Of a DNA stretch of 64,000 bases, positions 1-9,334 are shown in pieces. Source of the DNA: Cohnella panacarvi Gsoil 349 (GTDB lineage: Bacteria > Bacillota > Bacilli > Paenibacillales > Paenibacillaceae); assembly GCF_000515335.1 (NCBI RefSeq), contig NZ_KI911563.1:3359146-3423145 (forward strand). Reading direction: 5' to 3'. Position numbers and translations under genes: made by a program. Each line of letters starts with the position of its first letter. Position 1 is the stretch's first letter. Below the pieces are notes generated by a model. It had not been told where the DNA came from and made no database searches. It was given only the letters and a program-made list of their open reading frames with translations.

Positions 1-90
1 AAATACACATTCGAACAAGGACTTGCTGAAACCATCGAATTTTTCAAAAGCAATTTAGATAAGTACAAATCGGAAATCTATAACATCTAG
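1..90 (+). CDS. NAD-dependent sugar-nucleotide 4,6-dehydratase, LegB-like (C-terminal fragment)
   Basis: The reading frame is open from the window edge to a TAG stop at 88-90 and encodes about 29 residues, including EQGLAETIEFF and a final SEIYNI. This ending resembles the C-terminus of extended SDR sugar-nucleotide dehydratases of the LegB type, which start legionaminic acid synthesis by 4,6-dehydration of a nucleotide-GlcNAc. It ends 12 nt before the LegC-type aminotransferase, the usual LegB-LegC order. Most of the gene lies outside the window, so the identification rests on a short tail plus context. Confidence 0.55.
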   Translation, partial: KYTFEQGLAETIEFFKSNLDKYKSEIYNI

Positions 91-102
91 AAGGAGGAGC
101 AA

Positions 103-1269
103 ATGAGCCGAAAATTCATCCCTCTTTCTGTGCCTCATCTAAAAGGAAGAGAATTGGAACTCGTGACACATGCAGTCGAAACGGAATGGGTATCTACTGG
201 CGGACCATTTGTGAATGAATTTGAGAATAACACGGCTCAGTATGTAAATTCAAAGAGTGCAGTGTCGGTTCAGAATGGAACGTCAGGGCTACATATCGCT
301 CTGCAGATTTGCGGTGTCACTAATGATGACGAAGTCATAGTGCCTGCACTCACCTTTATTGCCGCGGTGAATCCGGTCCGATATATCGGCGCGACCCCCG
401 TATTTATGGACTGCGATGATTCTCTCTGTATGGATGCGGACAAGCTTTCGGAATTCTGCGTAAACGAATGCAGTTTTGTGAATGGGAAGCTTGTCAATAA
501 TAAGACGAAAAAGCATATAAAAGCTCTAATTGTCGTTCATGTATTCGGGAATATGGGCGAAATGGAAAAGTTAATGGAAGTAGCAGACCGATTTAATCTA
601 ACGGTGATCGAGGATGCAACGGAAGCAATTGGAACCTACTATACGGAAGGTCAATTTAAGGGTCGTTATGCCGGCACAATTGGAAAGGTAGGCGTGTACT
701 CTTTTAATGGAAACAAGATCATGACTACCGGAGGCGGTGGCATGATCGTTTCGGACGACGAAGAGTTGCTCCGGAAAGCGAAACATTTGACCACTCAGGC
801 GAAGAGCGATGAACTCTACTATACGCATGATGAGATCGGCTATAATTATCGCATGACGAATCTTCAAGCTGCACTAGGGTTAGCTCAGTTAGAGCAACTG
901 GAACGCTTCATCGAGACGAAGAAACAAAATTACTACTTATATCAACAATTGGTCAAAGATATTCCCGGCTTGTCGATCCTGAATTTCAACAGCCGGATTA
1001 GAAGCAACTATTGGTTTTATTCCTTATACGTGGGTGACGAATATCCGCTAGATCGAGATCAGGTTATAAAGTTCTTAGCATCCAAACAGGTTCAAGTAAG
1101 ACCGATATGGGGCTTGATCAACGAACAGAAGCCTTATCTCGGCAGCCAATCCTATCAAATAGAACGAGCTAAAGATTACTGGAGCAAGGTAGTAAACATC
1201 CCATGCAGTTCAAACTTGGGTAAGGAAGATGTACTTTATGTCATCGAGTGTTTAAAAAACCATCGGTAA
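103..1269 (+). CDS. legC: LegC-family PLP-dependent sugar aminotransferase
   Basis: A DegT/DnrJ/EryC1-family aminotransferase of 388 residues, the normal family length. It would transfer an amino group from glutamate to the 4-keto sugar made by the LegB-type dehydratase. Visible features are the cofactor-phosphate motif NGTSGLH (58-64), the EDATEAIG motif whose Asp171 contacts the PLP nitrogen, and the Schiff-base lysine Lys205 in FNGNKIMTTGGGG. The start is an ATG 7 nt after AAGGAGGAG. It is the second gene of a nonulosonic-acid operon, immediately before the CBS-nucleotidyltransferase. The LegC subfamily is inferred from context and overall resemblance; substrate is not proven. Confidence 0.85.
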   Translation: MSRKFIPLSVPHLKGRELELVTHAVETEWVSTGGPFVNEFENNTAQYVNSKSAVSVQNGTSGLHIALQICGVTNDDEVIVPALTFIAAVNPVRYIGATPVFMDCDDSLCMDADKLSEFCVNECSFVNGKLVNNKTKKHIKALIVVHVFGNMGEMEKLMEVADRFNLTVIEDATEAIGTYYTEGQFKGRYAGTIGKVGVYSFNGNKIMTTGGGGMIVSDDEELLRKAKHLTTQAKSDELYYTHDEIGYNYRMTNLQAALGLAQLEQLERFIETKKQNYYLYQQLVKDIPGLSILNFNSRIRSNYWFYSLYVGDEYPLDRDQVIKFLASKQVQVRPIWGLINEQKPYLGSQSYQIERAKDYWSKVVNIPCSSNLGKEDVLYVIECLKNHR

Positions 1270-1300
1270 CTCCGTAGAGTGCCTTGAGGAGGTAGATTAT

Positions 1301-2344
1301 GTGGATGTAAAAGATTTTCTAATCGACGAAGAGGCTTCCATGCTTGAAGCTATGGCGTTGCTTGATAAAATAGCCAAGAAAGTGCTCTTTGTCGTGAAGG
1401 ATGGCCAGTTCTCTGCTTCCATTACAGATGGGGACATTCGAAGGTGGATCCTGAAAAAAGGAAACCTAGACTCAAAAGTGAAAGACATCGCAAACTATAA
1501 CCCAAAGTTTATTTATGAGAAAGACAGGGCGTCCGCGAAGGAAATCATGCGCAAATTATCGATCGAGGCGCTGCCTGTCCTTAATCGCGACAAAGAAATC
1601 ATCTCCGTAATTTTATGGCATGATGAAATCAAAAAGCAAAATAAGCTACAGGCACCTGTAGTTATTATGGCGGGCGGATTGGGAACGAGACTCTATCCTT
1701 ATACGAAGGTGCTCCCGAAACCTCTCATCCCCATCGGTGAAATTCCGATTGCCGAACATATCATAAACCGTTTCAATGAACACGGATGCGACAAGTTCTA
1801 TCTCGTCGTAAACCATAAGAAGAATATGATTAAAGCTTATTTCAACGAAATCGATAAAAATTATGATGTTGCTTATGTAGATGAGGATCAACCATTGGGG
1901 ACAGGTGGAGGATTAAGTCTGCTCAAAGGAAAGATCGACTCTACTTTCATTCTGACCAACTGCGATATTTTGATCGATGAGGATTACGATAAGATTTATT
2001 CGTACCATAAGAACGAGAAAAACCTTGTAACGATGGTGTGTTCCTTGAAGAAGGTTCAGATCCCTTACGGTGTTATTGAAATTAACGAGTCCGGTGAAAT
2101 CGAAGCGATGAAGGAAAAACCGGAATTCTCGTTCTTTACGAATACGGGTATGTATATCGTCGAACCTCAGGTGATCAAAGAGTTGGAAGAGAATAAGGCA
2201 ATTGGTTTTCCGGACATTATCGAGAAGTATAAGCATGCCGGAGAAAAAATCGGTGTCTATCCAATAAGTGAATACTCATGGTTGGACATGGGGCAGATGG
2301 ATGAGTTGGAGAAGATGAGAAGAAGGCTTGAGCGCGATGAATAA
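1301..2344 (+). CDS. CBS-domain nucleotidyltransferase, PtmE-like (sugar-1-phosphate guanylyltransferase)
   Basis: A 347-residue protein with two domains. Residues 1 to about 115 form a CBS pair, a regulatory nucleotide-binding module. The rest is a sugar-1-phosphate nucleotidyltransferase with the signature MAGGLGTRL (123-131), the following lysine-rich VLPKPLIP segment and metal-binding Asp222 in TNCD. The same CBS plus NTP-transferase architecture occurs in Campylobacter PtmE, which makes GDP-GlcN/GlcNAc for legionaminic acid, so the pathway here may start from a GDP-sugar. The start is GTG at 1301, 7 nt after GGAGGT. It overlaps the following neuD by 8 nt. The nucleotide used (GTP, UTP or other) cannot be read from sequence. 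Confidence 0.8.
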   Translation: MDVKDFLIDEEASMLEAMALLDKIAKKVLFVVKDGQFSASITDGDIRRWILKKGNLDSKVKDIANYNPKFIYEKDRASAKEIMRKLSIEALPVLNRDKEIISVILWHDEIKKQNKLQAPVVIMAGGLGTRLYPYTKVLPKPLIPIGEIPIAEHIINRFNEHGCDKFYLVVNHKKNMIKAYFNEIDKNYDVAYVDEDQPLGTGGGLSLLKGKIDSTFILTNCDILIDEDYDKIYSYHKNEKNLVTMVCSLKKVQIPYGVIEINESGEIEAMKEKPEFSFFTNTGMYIVEPQVIKELEENKAIGFPDIIEKYKHAGEKIGVYPISEYSWLDMGQMDELEKMRRRLERDE

Positions 2345-2978
2345 GAAGATTCTGCTGGTTGGTGGAGGCGGGCATTGCAAATCGGTTCTGGATGCTCTTC
2401 TCCAGACCGGCCATTATTCCGAGATCGGAATTATTGACATGGATGAGAACATCGGCAAGACCGTTTTGTCTGTTCCCGTCATTGGCAACGATAATGATTT
2501 ACAACGTTTTTTTCAGTACGGATACTCTCATGCATTCGTAACGTTAGGCAGTATTGGAAATCCAGGCAAACGCGTTAAATTATTTCATCATCTAGAGATG
2601 ATTGGATTCGAGATTCCGATTATTATGGACAATACTGCGCTCATTGGTCAAGATGTAAAGCTCGATAAAGGTGTTTTTATCGGCAAAAATGCGGTAGTAA
2701 ACGTTGGGTCAATCATTCATAAAGGTGCTATTATTAATACTTCGGCAGTCGTAGAGCATGATTGTGTGATCGATGAATTTGTACATATCGCTCCAGGAAC
2801 TGTTCTGTGCGGGGAAGTGCATATCGGCACGAACTCGCATATTGGAGCAGGCAGTGTCGTTAAACAACAGGTCAGGGTCGGTGCCAACGTCATGATCGGA
2901 ATGGGTAGCGTTGTTACAGATGAAATCGCTGACAATGTGACGGCATTTGGGAATCCTTGCAGGGAAGTCCGGAGGTGA
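2337..2978 (+). CDS. NeuD/PglD-family sugar O/N-acetyltransferase (LegH-like)
   Basis: A 213-residue acyltransferase. The first ~80 residues are a Rossmann-like PglD_N domain starting KKILLVGGGGHCKSV, and the C-terminal half is a left-handed beta-helix of hexapeptide repeats (GAGSVVK, GMGSVVT). The motif AVVEHDC carries the His-Asp pair used as general base in PglD. In legionaminic acid synthesis this enzyme acetylates the 4-amino group made by LegC. ATG at 2337 is preferred over an upstream TTG at 2328 because GAAGAAGG lies about 11 nt before the ATG but only 2 nt before the TTG. The gene overlaps the nucleotidyltransferase and lies just before neuC, consistent with one operon. Confidence 0.82.
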   Translation: MNKKILLVGGGGHCKSVLDALLQTGHYSEIGIIDMDENIGKTVLSVPVIGNDNDLQRFFQYGYSHAFVTLGSIGNPGKRVKLFHHLEMIGFEIPIIMDNTALIGQDVKLDKGVFIGKNAVVNVGSIIHKGAIINTSAVVEHDCVIDEFVHIAPGTVLCGEVHIGTNSHIGAGSVVKQQVRVGANVMIGMGSVVTDEIADNVTAFGNPCREVRR

Positions 2979-2982
2979 AGAT

Positions 2983-4155
2983 GTGAAGCGAAGAAAGATA
3001 TGTGTGATAACCGGAACCAGAGCAGAATACGGGCTGCTGACGTGGCTAATGAAGGAGATCAACGGGGATCGAGAACTTGATTTGCAAGTGATCGCTACCG
3101 GCATGCATCTTTCACCCGAGTTCGGACTGACATATAAGCAGATTGAACAAGATGGGTTTCAGATCGATGCTAGAGTAGAAATGCTTCTGTCCAGCGACAG
3201 CCCTGTCGGAATTTCGAAATCAATCGGCCTCGGGACTATTGGTTTTGCGGATGCTTATGAGAGACTACAACCCGATCTCGTCGTTATACTAGGAGATAGG
3301 TTTGAAATATTGGCAGCAGCGCAAGCGGCCATGATTGCAAGAATTCCCATTGCTCATTTGCATGGAGGGGAAACGACCGAGGGTGTGATCGACGAAGCGA
3401 TTCGTCATGCAATAACCAAGATGTCGCACCTTCATTTTGTTGCTGCAGAGCCTTACCGCCAAAGAGTGATTCAACTAGGGGAAGACCCGCAAAGAGTATT
3501 TAACTTCGGTGCTCCGGGTATTGATAATATTGTAAAACTAGAGCTTTTAGACCGAGAAGAGTTTGAGAACTCTATAAGTTTTTCGTTGGGCCAAAGGAAC
3601 TTCCTAGTCACGTATCATCCAGTTACATTGTATAAACAAGGACCTGAACGTGCCTTCGAGGAACTACTTCGATCATTTGACGAGTACCCGGAGGCACATG
3701 TTATATTCACAAAGTCAAATGCCGATACTGATGGACGAATTATTAATCAAATGATTGACGAGTATGTAAGGGCGAATAGCGGGCGAGCAGTTGCATTTAC
3801 CTCATTAGGTCAGTTGAGGTATCTAAGTGCAATACAACATGTAGATGTTGTAATCGGCAATTCTTCAAGTGGGTTAATTGAAGTTCCATTATTTAAAAAA
3901 GCTACGATTAATCTAGGAGATCGACAAAGCGGGCGACTGAAGGCAGATTCCGTAATTGATTGCAATGAGAAGAAGGAAGATATCGTTAATGCCATTAGCA
4001 TAGCATTGTCCCAAGACTTTCAAACTAGTCTTGCCCACATTGAATCACTTTATGGGGCAGGTAATGTAGCTATTCAAATAAAGAATGTGCTCAAAATGGT
4101 AAACCTAGACGGTATTACTGTTAAAAAATTTTATGATATGCTCAATATGTCATAA
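2983..4155 (+). CDS. neuC: UDP/GDP-N-acetylhexosamine 2-epimerase (hydrolyzing), NeuC/LegG
   Basis: A 390-residue GT-B fold hydrolysing 2-epimerase that releases the nucleotide and inverts C2, giving the 2,4-diacetamido-hexose substrate for the synthase. Recognisable motifs are ITGTRAEYGLL near the N-terminus, LHGGETTEGVIDEAIRHA in the middle and GNSSSGLIEVP near the C-terminus, all typical of NeuC/NnaA. GTG at 2983 is chosen because GGAGGTGAAG sits just upstream; the in-frame extension back to 2947 overlaps the end of neuD and adds residues that do not look like NeuC. It is flanked by neuD and neuB in the operon. Confidence 0.9.
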   Translation: MKRRKICVITGTRAEYGLLTWLMKEINGDRELDLQVIATGMHLSPEFGLTYKQIEQDGFQIDARVEMLLSSDSPVGISKSIGLGTIGFADAYERLQPDLVVILGDRFEILAAAQAAMIARIPIAHLHGGETTEGVIDEAIRHAITKMSHLHFVAAEPYRQRVIQLGEDPQRVFNFGAPGIDNIVKLELLDREEFENSISFSLGQRNFLVTYHPVTLYKQGPERAFEELLRSFDEYPEAHVIFTKSNADTDGRIINQMIDEYVRANSGRAVAFTSLGQLRYLSAIQHVDVVIGNSSSGLIEVPLFKKATINLGDRQSGRLKADSVIDCNEKKEDIVNAISIALSQDFQTSLAHIESLYGAGNVAIQIKNVLKMVNLDGITVKKFYDMLNMS

Positions 4156-4166
4156 GGGGAATCGTG

Positions 4167-5246
4167 ATGAACCGAATGGGCCACACGTACATCATCGCCG
4201 AGGCCGGCGTAAACCATAATGGATCTATTGAAATTGCTAAACAATTGATTGATGCAGCAGTAGAGGCCGGAGCAGATGCTGTGAAGTTTCAAACGTTCAA
4301 ATCGGAGAAGATCGTTAAGAGGCAAGCGATTAAGGCGCAGTATCAAATGAAGACAACGGATTCAAATGAAACGCAACTCGAAATGTTGAAGAAGCTGGAA
4401 TTGGATGAAACCATGCATCAGGTTCTTATTGAGTATTGCAATGTGAAAAAGATACAGTTCCTATCCACGCCGTTCGACTTAGAGAGTGTAGATTTATTGG
4501 CTAATACATTTGATTTACCAATGTTAAAAGTACCTTCAGGAGAAATTTCTAATGGACCGTTGTTGCTGAAGATGGCGCGCACGATGAAGCCGATCGTCAT
4601 GTCAACGGGCATGTGCACGATTGCTGATGTGGAGTCGGCGTTAGCCATCCTTGCGTTTGGTTATCAGGATATCGGCGAAGAACCCTCAATGACGGCTTTT
4701 CTGAACGCCTACTGCTCGGAAGAGGGTCAGCAACAGTTGAAAGAAAGAGTTACACTATTGCATTGCACATCGGAGTATCCTGCTCCTTTTAACGAAGTTA
4801 ATCTAAAGATGATGGACACACTGTCCCATGCTTTTCATTTGCCAGTTGGTTACTCCGACCATACGAATGGAATCGCGATTCCCATCGCGGCCGTTGCGCG
4901 TGGGGCGAAAGTCATTGAGAAGCATTTCACGCTGGATCGCAACATGCTAGGGCCGGATCATAAGGCTTCATTAGAACCTGATGAACTAAAGCAGATGGTA
5001 CAATCCATCCGACAAGTTGAAGTGTCAATAGGTAGTCCGAACAAGAAGCCGGCTCCATCGGAATTAAACAATAAAGATGTCGTTCGCAAAAGTCTTGTCG
5101 CTGCAAGAGATATTCAAGCGGGAGAGATTTTCACTGAAGAGAATCTGACGTTTAAGAGGCCTGGGTTTGGAGTTTCTCCCATGCAGTATTGGGAATACTT
5201 AGGTCAAAAGGCAGTTAAAGATTATTTGGAAGACGACATGATTTAA
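4167..5246 (+). CDS. neuB: N-acetylneuraminate/legionaminate synthase (LegI/NeuB)
   Basis: A 359-residue PEP-condensing nonulosonate synthase. The N-terminal TIM barrel shows AEAGVNHNGS, KFQTFKSEKIV, HCTSEYPAPF, GYSDHTNG and VIEKHFTLD. The last ~65 residues form the SAF (antifreeze-like) domain that completes the active site of the partner subunit. An extra segment of about 35 residues between the TGMCTIADVE helix and the HCTSEYP strand is characteristic of legionaminate rather than neuraminate synthases. ATG at 4167 follows AAGGGGA by 6 nt; GTG at 4164 is an alternative. The product is most likely N,N'-diacetyllegionaminate or a close isomer. Confidence 0.9.
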   Translation: MNRMGHTYIIAEAGVNHNGSIEIAKQLIDAAVEAGADAVKFQTFKSEKIVKRQAIKAQYQMKTTDSNETQLEMLKKLELDETMHQVLIEYCNVKKIQFLSTPFDLESVDLLANTFDLPMLKVPSGEISNGPLLLKMARTMKPIVMSTGMCTIADVESALAILAFGYQDIGEEPSMTAFLNAYCSEEGQQQLKERVTLLHCTSEYPAPFNEVNLKMMDTLSHAFHLPVGYSDHTNGIAIPIAAVARGAKVIEKHFTLDRNMLGPDHKASLEPDELKQMVQSIRQVEVSIGSPNKKPAPSELNNKDVVRKSLVAARDIQAGEIFTEENLTFKRPGFGVSPMQYWEYLGQKAVKDYLEDDMI

Positions 5247-5284
5247 TATATTAGTTCATTCTTGGATCGAGTGGTGTACATGAC

Positions 5285-6262
5285 ATGATTGCAGCTGTTA
5301 TCGGGTTAGGCTCTATGGGAAAAAGAAGGTTACGTTTAATCCAAAAGTACAACGCGTCAATCAGAATCGTCGGTGTTGATACAAGCGAAAATCGTCGTAC
5401 AGCCTGTGTAGAGGAGTATGGCATCCAAACATATGGACGTTTGGAAGACTTGTTCCATGCCCATCGAGTCGATTGTGCGTTTATTTGTACCTCTCCTTTG
5501 TCGCACCACAGTATTATTACTCCATGTCTAGAACAGGGAGTACATGTGTTCAGCGAATTGAACTTGGTTGCGGATGGATATGAACAGAATATTGCATTAG
5601 CAAAGAAGAATGATCAGATATTGTTTATGTCTTCTACGTTTTTATATCGTGATGAAATAAGGGAGATTAAGTCCCAAGTTCGAAGAGTGAAGAGTCCGCT
5701 TAATTATACTTATCATGTTGGCCAATATTTGCCCGACTGGCACCCGTGGGAAAGTTATAAAGACTACTTTGTTGGAGACAAACGCTCCAACGGTTGCAGA
5801 GAACTGTTCGCAATCGAGTTGCCTTGGTTAATCGATGTATTTGGAGAAATCGTCAACGTAAATGTAGTAAAGAACAAAATAAGTACCTTGAACATTGACT
5901 ACAATGACAACTATTTAGTCGTCATCGAGCATTCATCGGGACATAAAGGAACTCTTGCTCTGGATGTTATTTCTCGAAAAGCAGTAAGAAACTTAGAGGT
6001 ATTCGGCGAGGAATTATTCCTCTCTTGGAACGGCTCGCCAACCGGTTTAAAGGTTTATGATTTCGAGAACAAAACCGATATGGAAATAGATGTGTACAAC
6101 GAGATCGATCAATTAGGCAACTATGCAAAGTTCGTCGTGGAAAATGCTTATTTGAACGAAATCGTTTCTTTTTTTGAATCGATACACGAACGGAAAGTCC
6201 CGATCTATACTTTCGAGAATGATCTAGAAATTATAAAATTGATCGATAAAATTGAGGGCTGA
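5285..6262 (+). CDS. Gfo/Idh/MocA-family oxidoreductase with degenerate catalytic motifs
   Basis: A 325-residue protein with an N-terminal Rossmann fold (VIGLGSMGKRR) and a C-terminal Gfo/Idh/MocA dimerisation domain. Two hallmark catalytic elements are altered. The usual EKP lysine motif reads ELN (91-93), and the segment that normally carries the catalytic GG..D..H signature reads NGCRELFAIELP (169-180), with no histidine. The neighbouring paralogue keeps both motifs and shares the YLPDW segment, so the two probably act on related sugars or as a heteromer. The start ATG at 5285 lies 38 nt after neuB with only a weak ribosome site. Activity as a classical dehydrogenase is doubtful. Confidence 0.78.
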   Translation: MIAAVIGLGSMGKRRLRLIQKYNASIRIVGVDTSENRRTACVEEYGIQTYGRLEDLFHAHRVDCAFICTSPLSHHSIITPCLEQGVHVFSELNLVADGYEQNIALAKKNDQILFMSSTFLYRDEIREIKSQVRRVKSPLNYTYHVGQYLPDWHPWESYKDYFVGDKRSNGCRELFAIELPWLIDVFGEIVNVNVVKNKISTLNIDYNDNYLVVIEHSSGHKGTLALDVISRKAVRNLEVFGEELFLSWNGSPTGLKVYDFENKTDMEIDVYNEIDQLGNYAKFVVENAYLNEIVSFFESIHERKVPIYTFENDLEIIKLIDKIEG

Positions 6263-6263
6263 C

Positions 6264-7214
6264 ATGAGTCGAGAATATAAGATCGGGATTGTCGGACTAG
6301 GTTCAATCGGAACCAGACACTTGAAGAACGTGGCCTCCGTACTAGGGGAAAAGGGCTGTACTTTTACGATAGACTTGATAAGAAGCAGACAAGCTCAAGA
6401 AGTTAATGATGAGATTGCTCATCTCGTTAATCATACTTATTACTCCTATGAGGAAGTGCCGTATGGATACGATGTAATATTCGTGACCAACCCGACGCAC
6501 TTACATTTTGAAACGATCAAGCAGTACTCACCAAAAACCGATTTTATGTTCATCGAGAAACCTGTATTTGACAAGCTTGATCTCTCCGTAGAAAAGTTGG
6601 ATTTGCGTAACTCCGAGAAATATTATGTGGCCTGTCCATTGAGATATACCAATGTTATTCAGTATTTAAAGCACAACATAGAAGCTGACAAAGTGTATTC
6701 CGTAAGAGTTATATCCTCGAGCTATCTTCCCGATTGGAGACCAAACGTGGATTATCGAAACACCTACAGTGCCAAAAAAGATGAGGGTGGAGGGGTTTCG
6801 ATCGATTTAATTCATGAATGGGATTATCTGATCTACTTATTCGGTTACCCTGAGAAACTAATCAATATTCGCGATAAATTTTCTAACCTAGAAATCGACA
6901 GCGATGATTTATCGATTTATATTGCAAGATATAAGAGCATGGCTGTTGAGGTGCACTTAGACTATTTCGGCCGTAAACCGATAAGGGAAATTCAGCTATT
7001 CACAGATCAGGATACTATAGTTGGTGATTTGATTAATAGTGAAATCCGGTTCATGAAGAGCGGACAAAAACTCTCATTCAATGAATCGCGAAATGATTTC
7101 CAACATCGAGAAATTGCGTATTTTTTTGAAATGATTGAAGGGAAAGAAATAAATCATAATTCTCTATCGACAGCTTTGAACACGCTTAAGATCGCAAAGG
7201 AGGGAGAACTGTAA
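6264..7214 (+). CDS. Gfo/Idh/MocA-family oxidoreductase (intact catalytic motifs)
   Basis: A 316-residue NAD(P)-dependent sugar oxidoreductase. The Rossmann motif GIVGLGSIGTRH begins at residue 8, the canonical EKP motif is at 98-100, and GGGVSIDLIHEWD contains the conserved histidine (184). It shares YLPDWRP with the preceding paralogue. The ATG at 6264 follows the upstream stop by one base and is preceded by GAGGG; a TTG at 6252 in frame is less likely. Its stop overlaps the ATG of the cytidylyltransferase by one base, so it is translationally linked to activation of the nonulosonate. The substrate is unknown; a late modification of the nonulosonic acid or its precursor is plausible. Confidence 0.82.
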   Translation: MSREYKIGIVGLGSIGTRHLKNVASVLGEKGCTFTIDLIRSRQAQEVNDEIAHLVNHTYYSYEEVPYGYDVIFVTNPTHLHFETIKQYSPKTDFMFIEKPVFDKLDLSVEKLDLRNSEKYYVACPLRYTNVIQYLKHNIEADKVYSVRVISSSYLPDWRPNVDYRNTYSAKKDEGGGVSIDLIHEWDYLIYLFGYPEKLINIRDKFSNLEIDSDDLSIYIARYKSMAVEVHLDYFGRKPIREIQLFTDQDTIVGDLINSEIRFMKSGQKLSFNESRNDFQHREIAYFFEMIEGKEINHNSLSTALNTLKIAKEGEL

Positions 7215-7984
7215 TGAACATCCTGTTTACGATTTGTGGACGAGCCGGTTCTAAAGGAATCAAAAACAAAAACTTGAAAGACTTTTTGGGATATCCATTG
7301 CCGTTGTTCACTGTCTCTGCGATCGACTTGTACATGAGGGGAAATCCACACGTACAATGTGATATCGTCTTGAACACCGACAGTAAAGATCTTATTGAAT
7401 TGTTTCAAGGTTCTTTGAGAATCAAGGTTGACGTGGTTGATAGAGATGCAACACTTGGGTTGGATAATACCCCCAAGGTGGCAGTCATTCGAAACAGCTT
7501 TGAGATCATGCAGGTACGTAAGTCGATAAAATATAATATGGTTGTTGACTTAGATATAACCTCTCCGATAAGAAGCGTTGATGATGTTAGTAATCTTATT
7601 CAAAAGAAAATAACTTCCTTAGCCGATGTAGTGTTTTCAGTAACCAATGCAAGAAGAAATCCTTATTTCAATATGGTTGTTCGAACAGAGAATGGATATG
7701 AACGAGTTATTAAATCCTCATTCAATACAAGACAGGAAGCACCGGAAATATTCGACATGAATGCTTCATTATATGCTTACTCTCCGAGCTTTCTCGGGAG
7801 TGGGAAAGGAATATTTGAAGGAAAGTGCGATGTGATCCAGATGATGGATACGGCTGTACTTGATATAGATCATGAAAGCGATTTAGAGATGATGAAAGTT
7901 ATCGCGGAGCACTTGTTTAATCATTATCCGAAGCTTAGCGAGGTAAGAGACAATATTAAGTTATTAACTAAAACCCCTTATTAA
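7214..7984 (+). CDS. neuA: CMP-nonulosonate cytidylyltransferase (NeuA/LegF/PtmB-like)
   Basis: A 256-residue cytidylyltransferase that would activate the nonulosonic acid with CTP to give the CMP-sugar donor. The N-terminal loop ICGRAGSKGIKNKN is the variant of the A-R-x-GSKG-(I/L)-x-x-KN motif of CMP-sialate and CMP-legionaminate synthetases, and VVDLDITSPIRS is the CTP/metal-binding segment. Its ATG overlaps the TAA of the preceding oxidoreductase. It is the last pathway enzyme before the Wzx flippase, which fits activation followed by assembly and export. Confidence 0.87.
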   Translation: MNILFTICGRAGSKGIKNKNLKDFLGYPLPLFTVSAIDLYMRGNPHVQCDIVLNTDSKDLIELFQGSLRIKVDVVDRDATLGLDNTPKVAVIRNSFEIMQVRKSIKYNMVVDLDITSPIRSVDDVSNLIQKKITSLADVVFSVTNARRNPYFNMVVRTENGYERVIKSSFNTRQEAPEIFDMNASLYAYSPSFLGSGKGIFEGKCDVIQMMDTAVLDIDHESDLEMMKVIAEHLFNHYPKLSEVRDNIKLLTKTPY

Positions 7985-8014
7985 TTAAAATACAAAAAAA
8001 GAAGAATCAAAATT

Positions 8015-9295
8015 ATGAACCTAAACATTAATAATTTATTGAGAAACAAATTTTTCAAAAATTCAATATTGTATACCATAAGCTCAATGATGACGCCGAT
8101 CATTGGGCTAGTTATGCTCCCTATTTTTACGAAGCATTTAACGCCGGCTGAATATGGGACGATGACAACAGTCTTGACGATTATGGGTCTAATGCAATTC
8201 CTTCTCTTACTCGGACTGCATGGAGCTGTAACGCGTTTTTTTTATGACTTTTTAGATCAACCAGAAAAACAAAAAGAATATATTGGATCTATATTTGTGT
8301 TTGTCTTGTTTTTTTCCACTTTGATAGCGATCATGTTATTTATCTTCAATAAACCGATTGGATCATTATTATTCAAAAATATACCGTTAAATCCGTATTA
8401 CTTTTATCTAATCGGATTATCATGGATAATTGCGTTATCGGCACTACAAACTGCGCTTTTTAGGGTACAAGAAAAAGCGGGATTGCTTGTGTTATTTAAT
8501 GTCATCAAAGAACTTTTGATTATGGGGTGCTCTTCCTATTTAATAATTAATAAAGGATTCGGGGCAGAGGGCCAATTAATTTCACAACTTATCATTACAA
8601 CTATTATTGTTGTCATTATTTTTTTCATTCAGTTCAAATTTCTAAAATTCAATATGCAACGAACTTTCGTTAAGCAAAGTTTATTGTTCAGTATACCTTT
8701 GTTGCCCCATGTTGCAAGTAGTTGGATCATCAATTCCTCAGACAGAGTAATATTAGAAAAATTCGTGGGGATTACTGAAGTCGGTATATATGCGTTAGCG
8801 GCACAAGTGTCGATGGTATTAGGGTTATTTTTCTCAAGCATTAATGATGCGTTAGTTCCAAGATATACGCGGTTACGAATGGAAGGCCATGCTTTAAAGG
8901 CGGATAAATTGCTGAAAATATTTTTCTATGTTGTTATTTCCTTTGGCATTACGTCAATACCGGTAGCTATGTACGCAATTAAATTAATATCGTCAGACGA
9001 TTACTATGATGCAATAGCATTGATCCCATTATTGCTGGTTGGCAAAATATTTACCGGGTTTTACTTTATTCCCGTTGCAAAGCTCTTCTATGAGAAAAAA
9101 ACAAAATCGATTGCAACAAGCAGTACGATTGCTGCAATTATCCATGTAGCCTTTAATTCAATACTGATTCCGTTACTTGGTTTATACGGTGCGATTATTT
9201 CGTCTATTTCTGCAGAAATCATAAGATTTTTATTAATATATAGAGCAAGTATGCAACATAAAGCGACGTCTTCGATCGAGGCGAATAAGCCTTGA
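8015..9295 (+). CDS. Wzx-type polysaccharide/oligosaccharide flippase
   Basis: A 426-residue integral membrane protein of the MVF/MATE polysaccharide-export superfamily, with about a dozen hydrophobic segments spread over its length. The N-terminal segment (FFKNSILYTISSMMTPIIG) and the later DRVILEKFVGITEVGIYALA motif are typical of Wzx/RfbX proteins, which flip undecaprenyl-linked repeat units. It lies 30 nt after the CMP-nonulosonate synthetase with no terminator between, so it probably shares the transcript. Its presence suggests that the nonulosonate is built into a lipid-linked surface glycan, although cytoplasmic flagellin use is not excluded. No Wzy polymerase is visible in the window. 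Confidence 0.87.
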   Translation: MNLNINNLLRNKFFKNSILYTISSMMTPIIGLVMLPIFTKHLTPAEYGTMTTVLTIMGLMQFLLLLGLHGAVTRFFYDFLDQPEKQKEYIGSIFVFVLFFSTLIAIMLFIFNKPIGSLLFKNIPLNPYYFYLIGLSWIIALSALQTALFRVQEKAGLLVLFNVIKELLIMGCSSYLIINKGFGAEGQLISQLIITTIIVVIIFFIQFKFLKFNMQRTFVKQSLLFSIPLLPHVASSWIINSSDRVILEKFVGITEVGIYALAAQVSMVLGLFFSSINDALVPRYTRLRMEGHALKADKLLKIFFYVVISFGITSIPVAMYAIKLISSDDYYDAIALIPLLLVGKIFTGFYFIPVAKLFYEKKTKSIATSSTIAAIIHVAFNSILIPLLGLYGAIISSISAEIIRFLLIYRASMQHKATSSIEANKP

Positions 9296-9334
9296 AAAGA
9301 AGGAGGATTCCGATAAAATAGCGAGGTGTTACCA

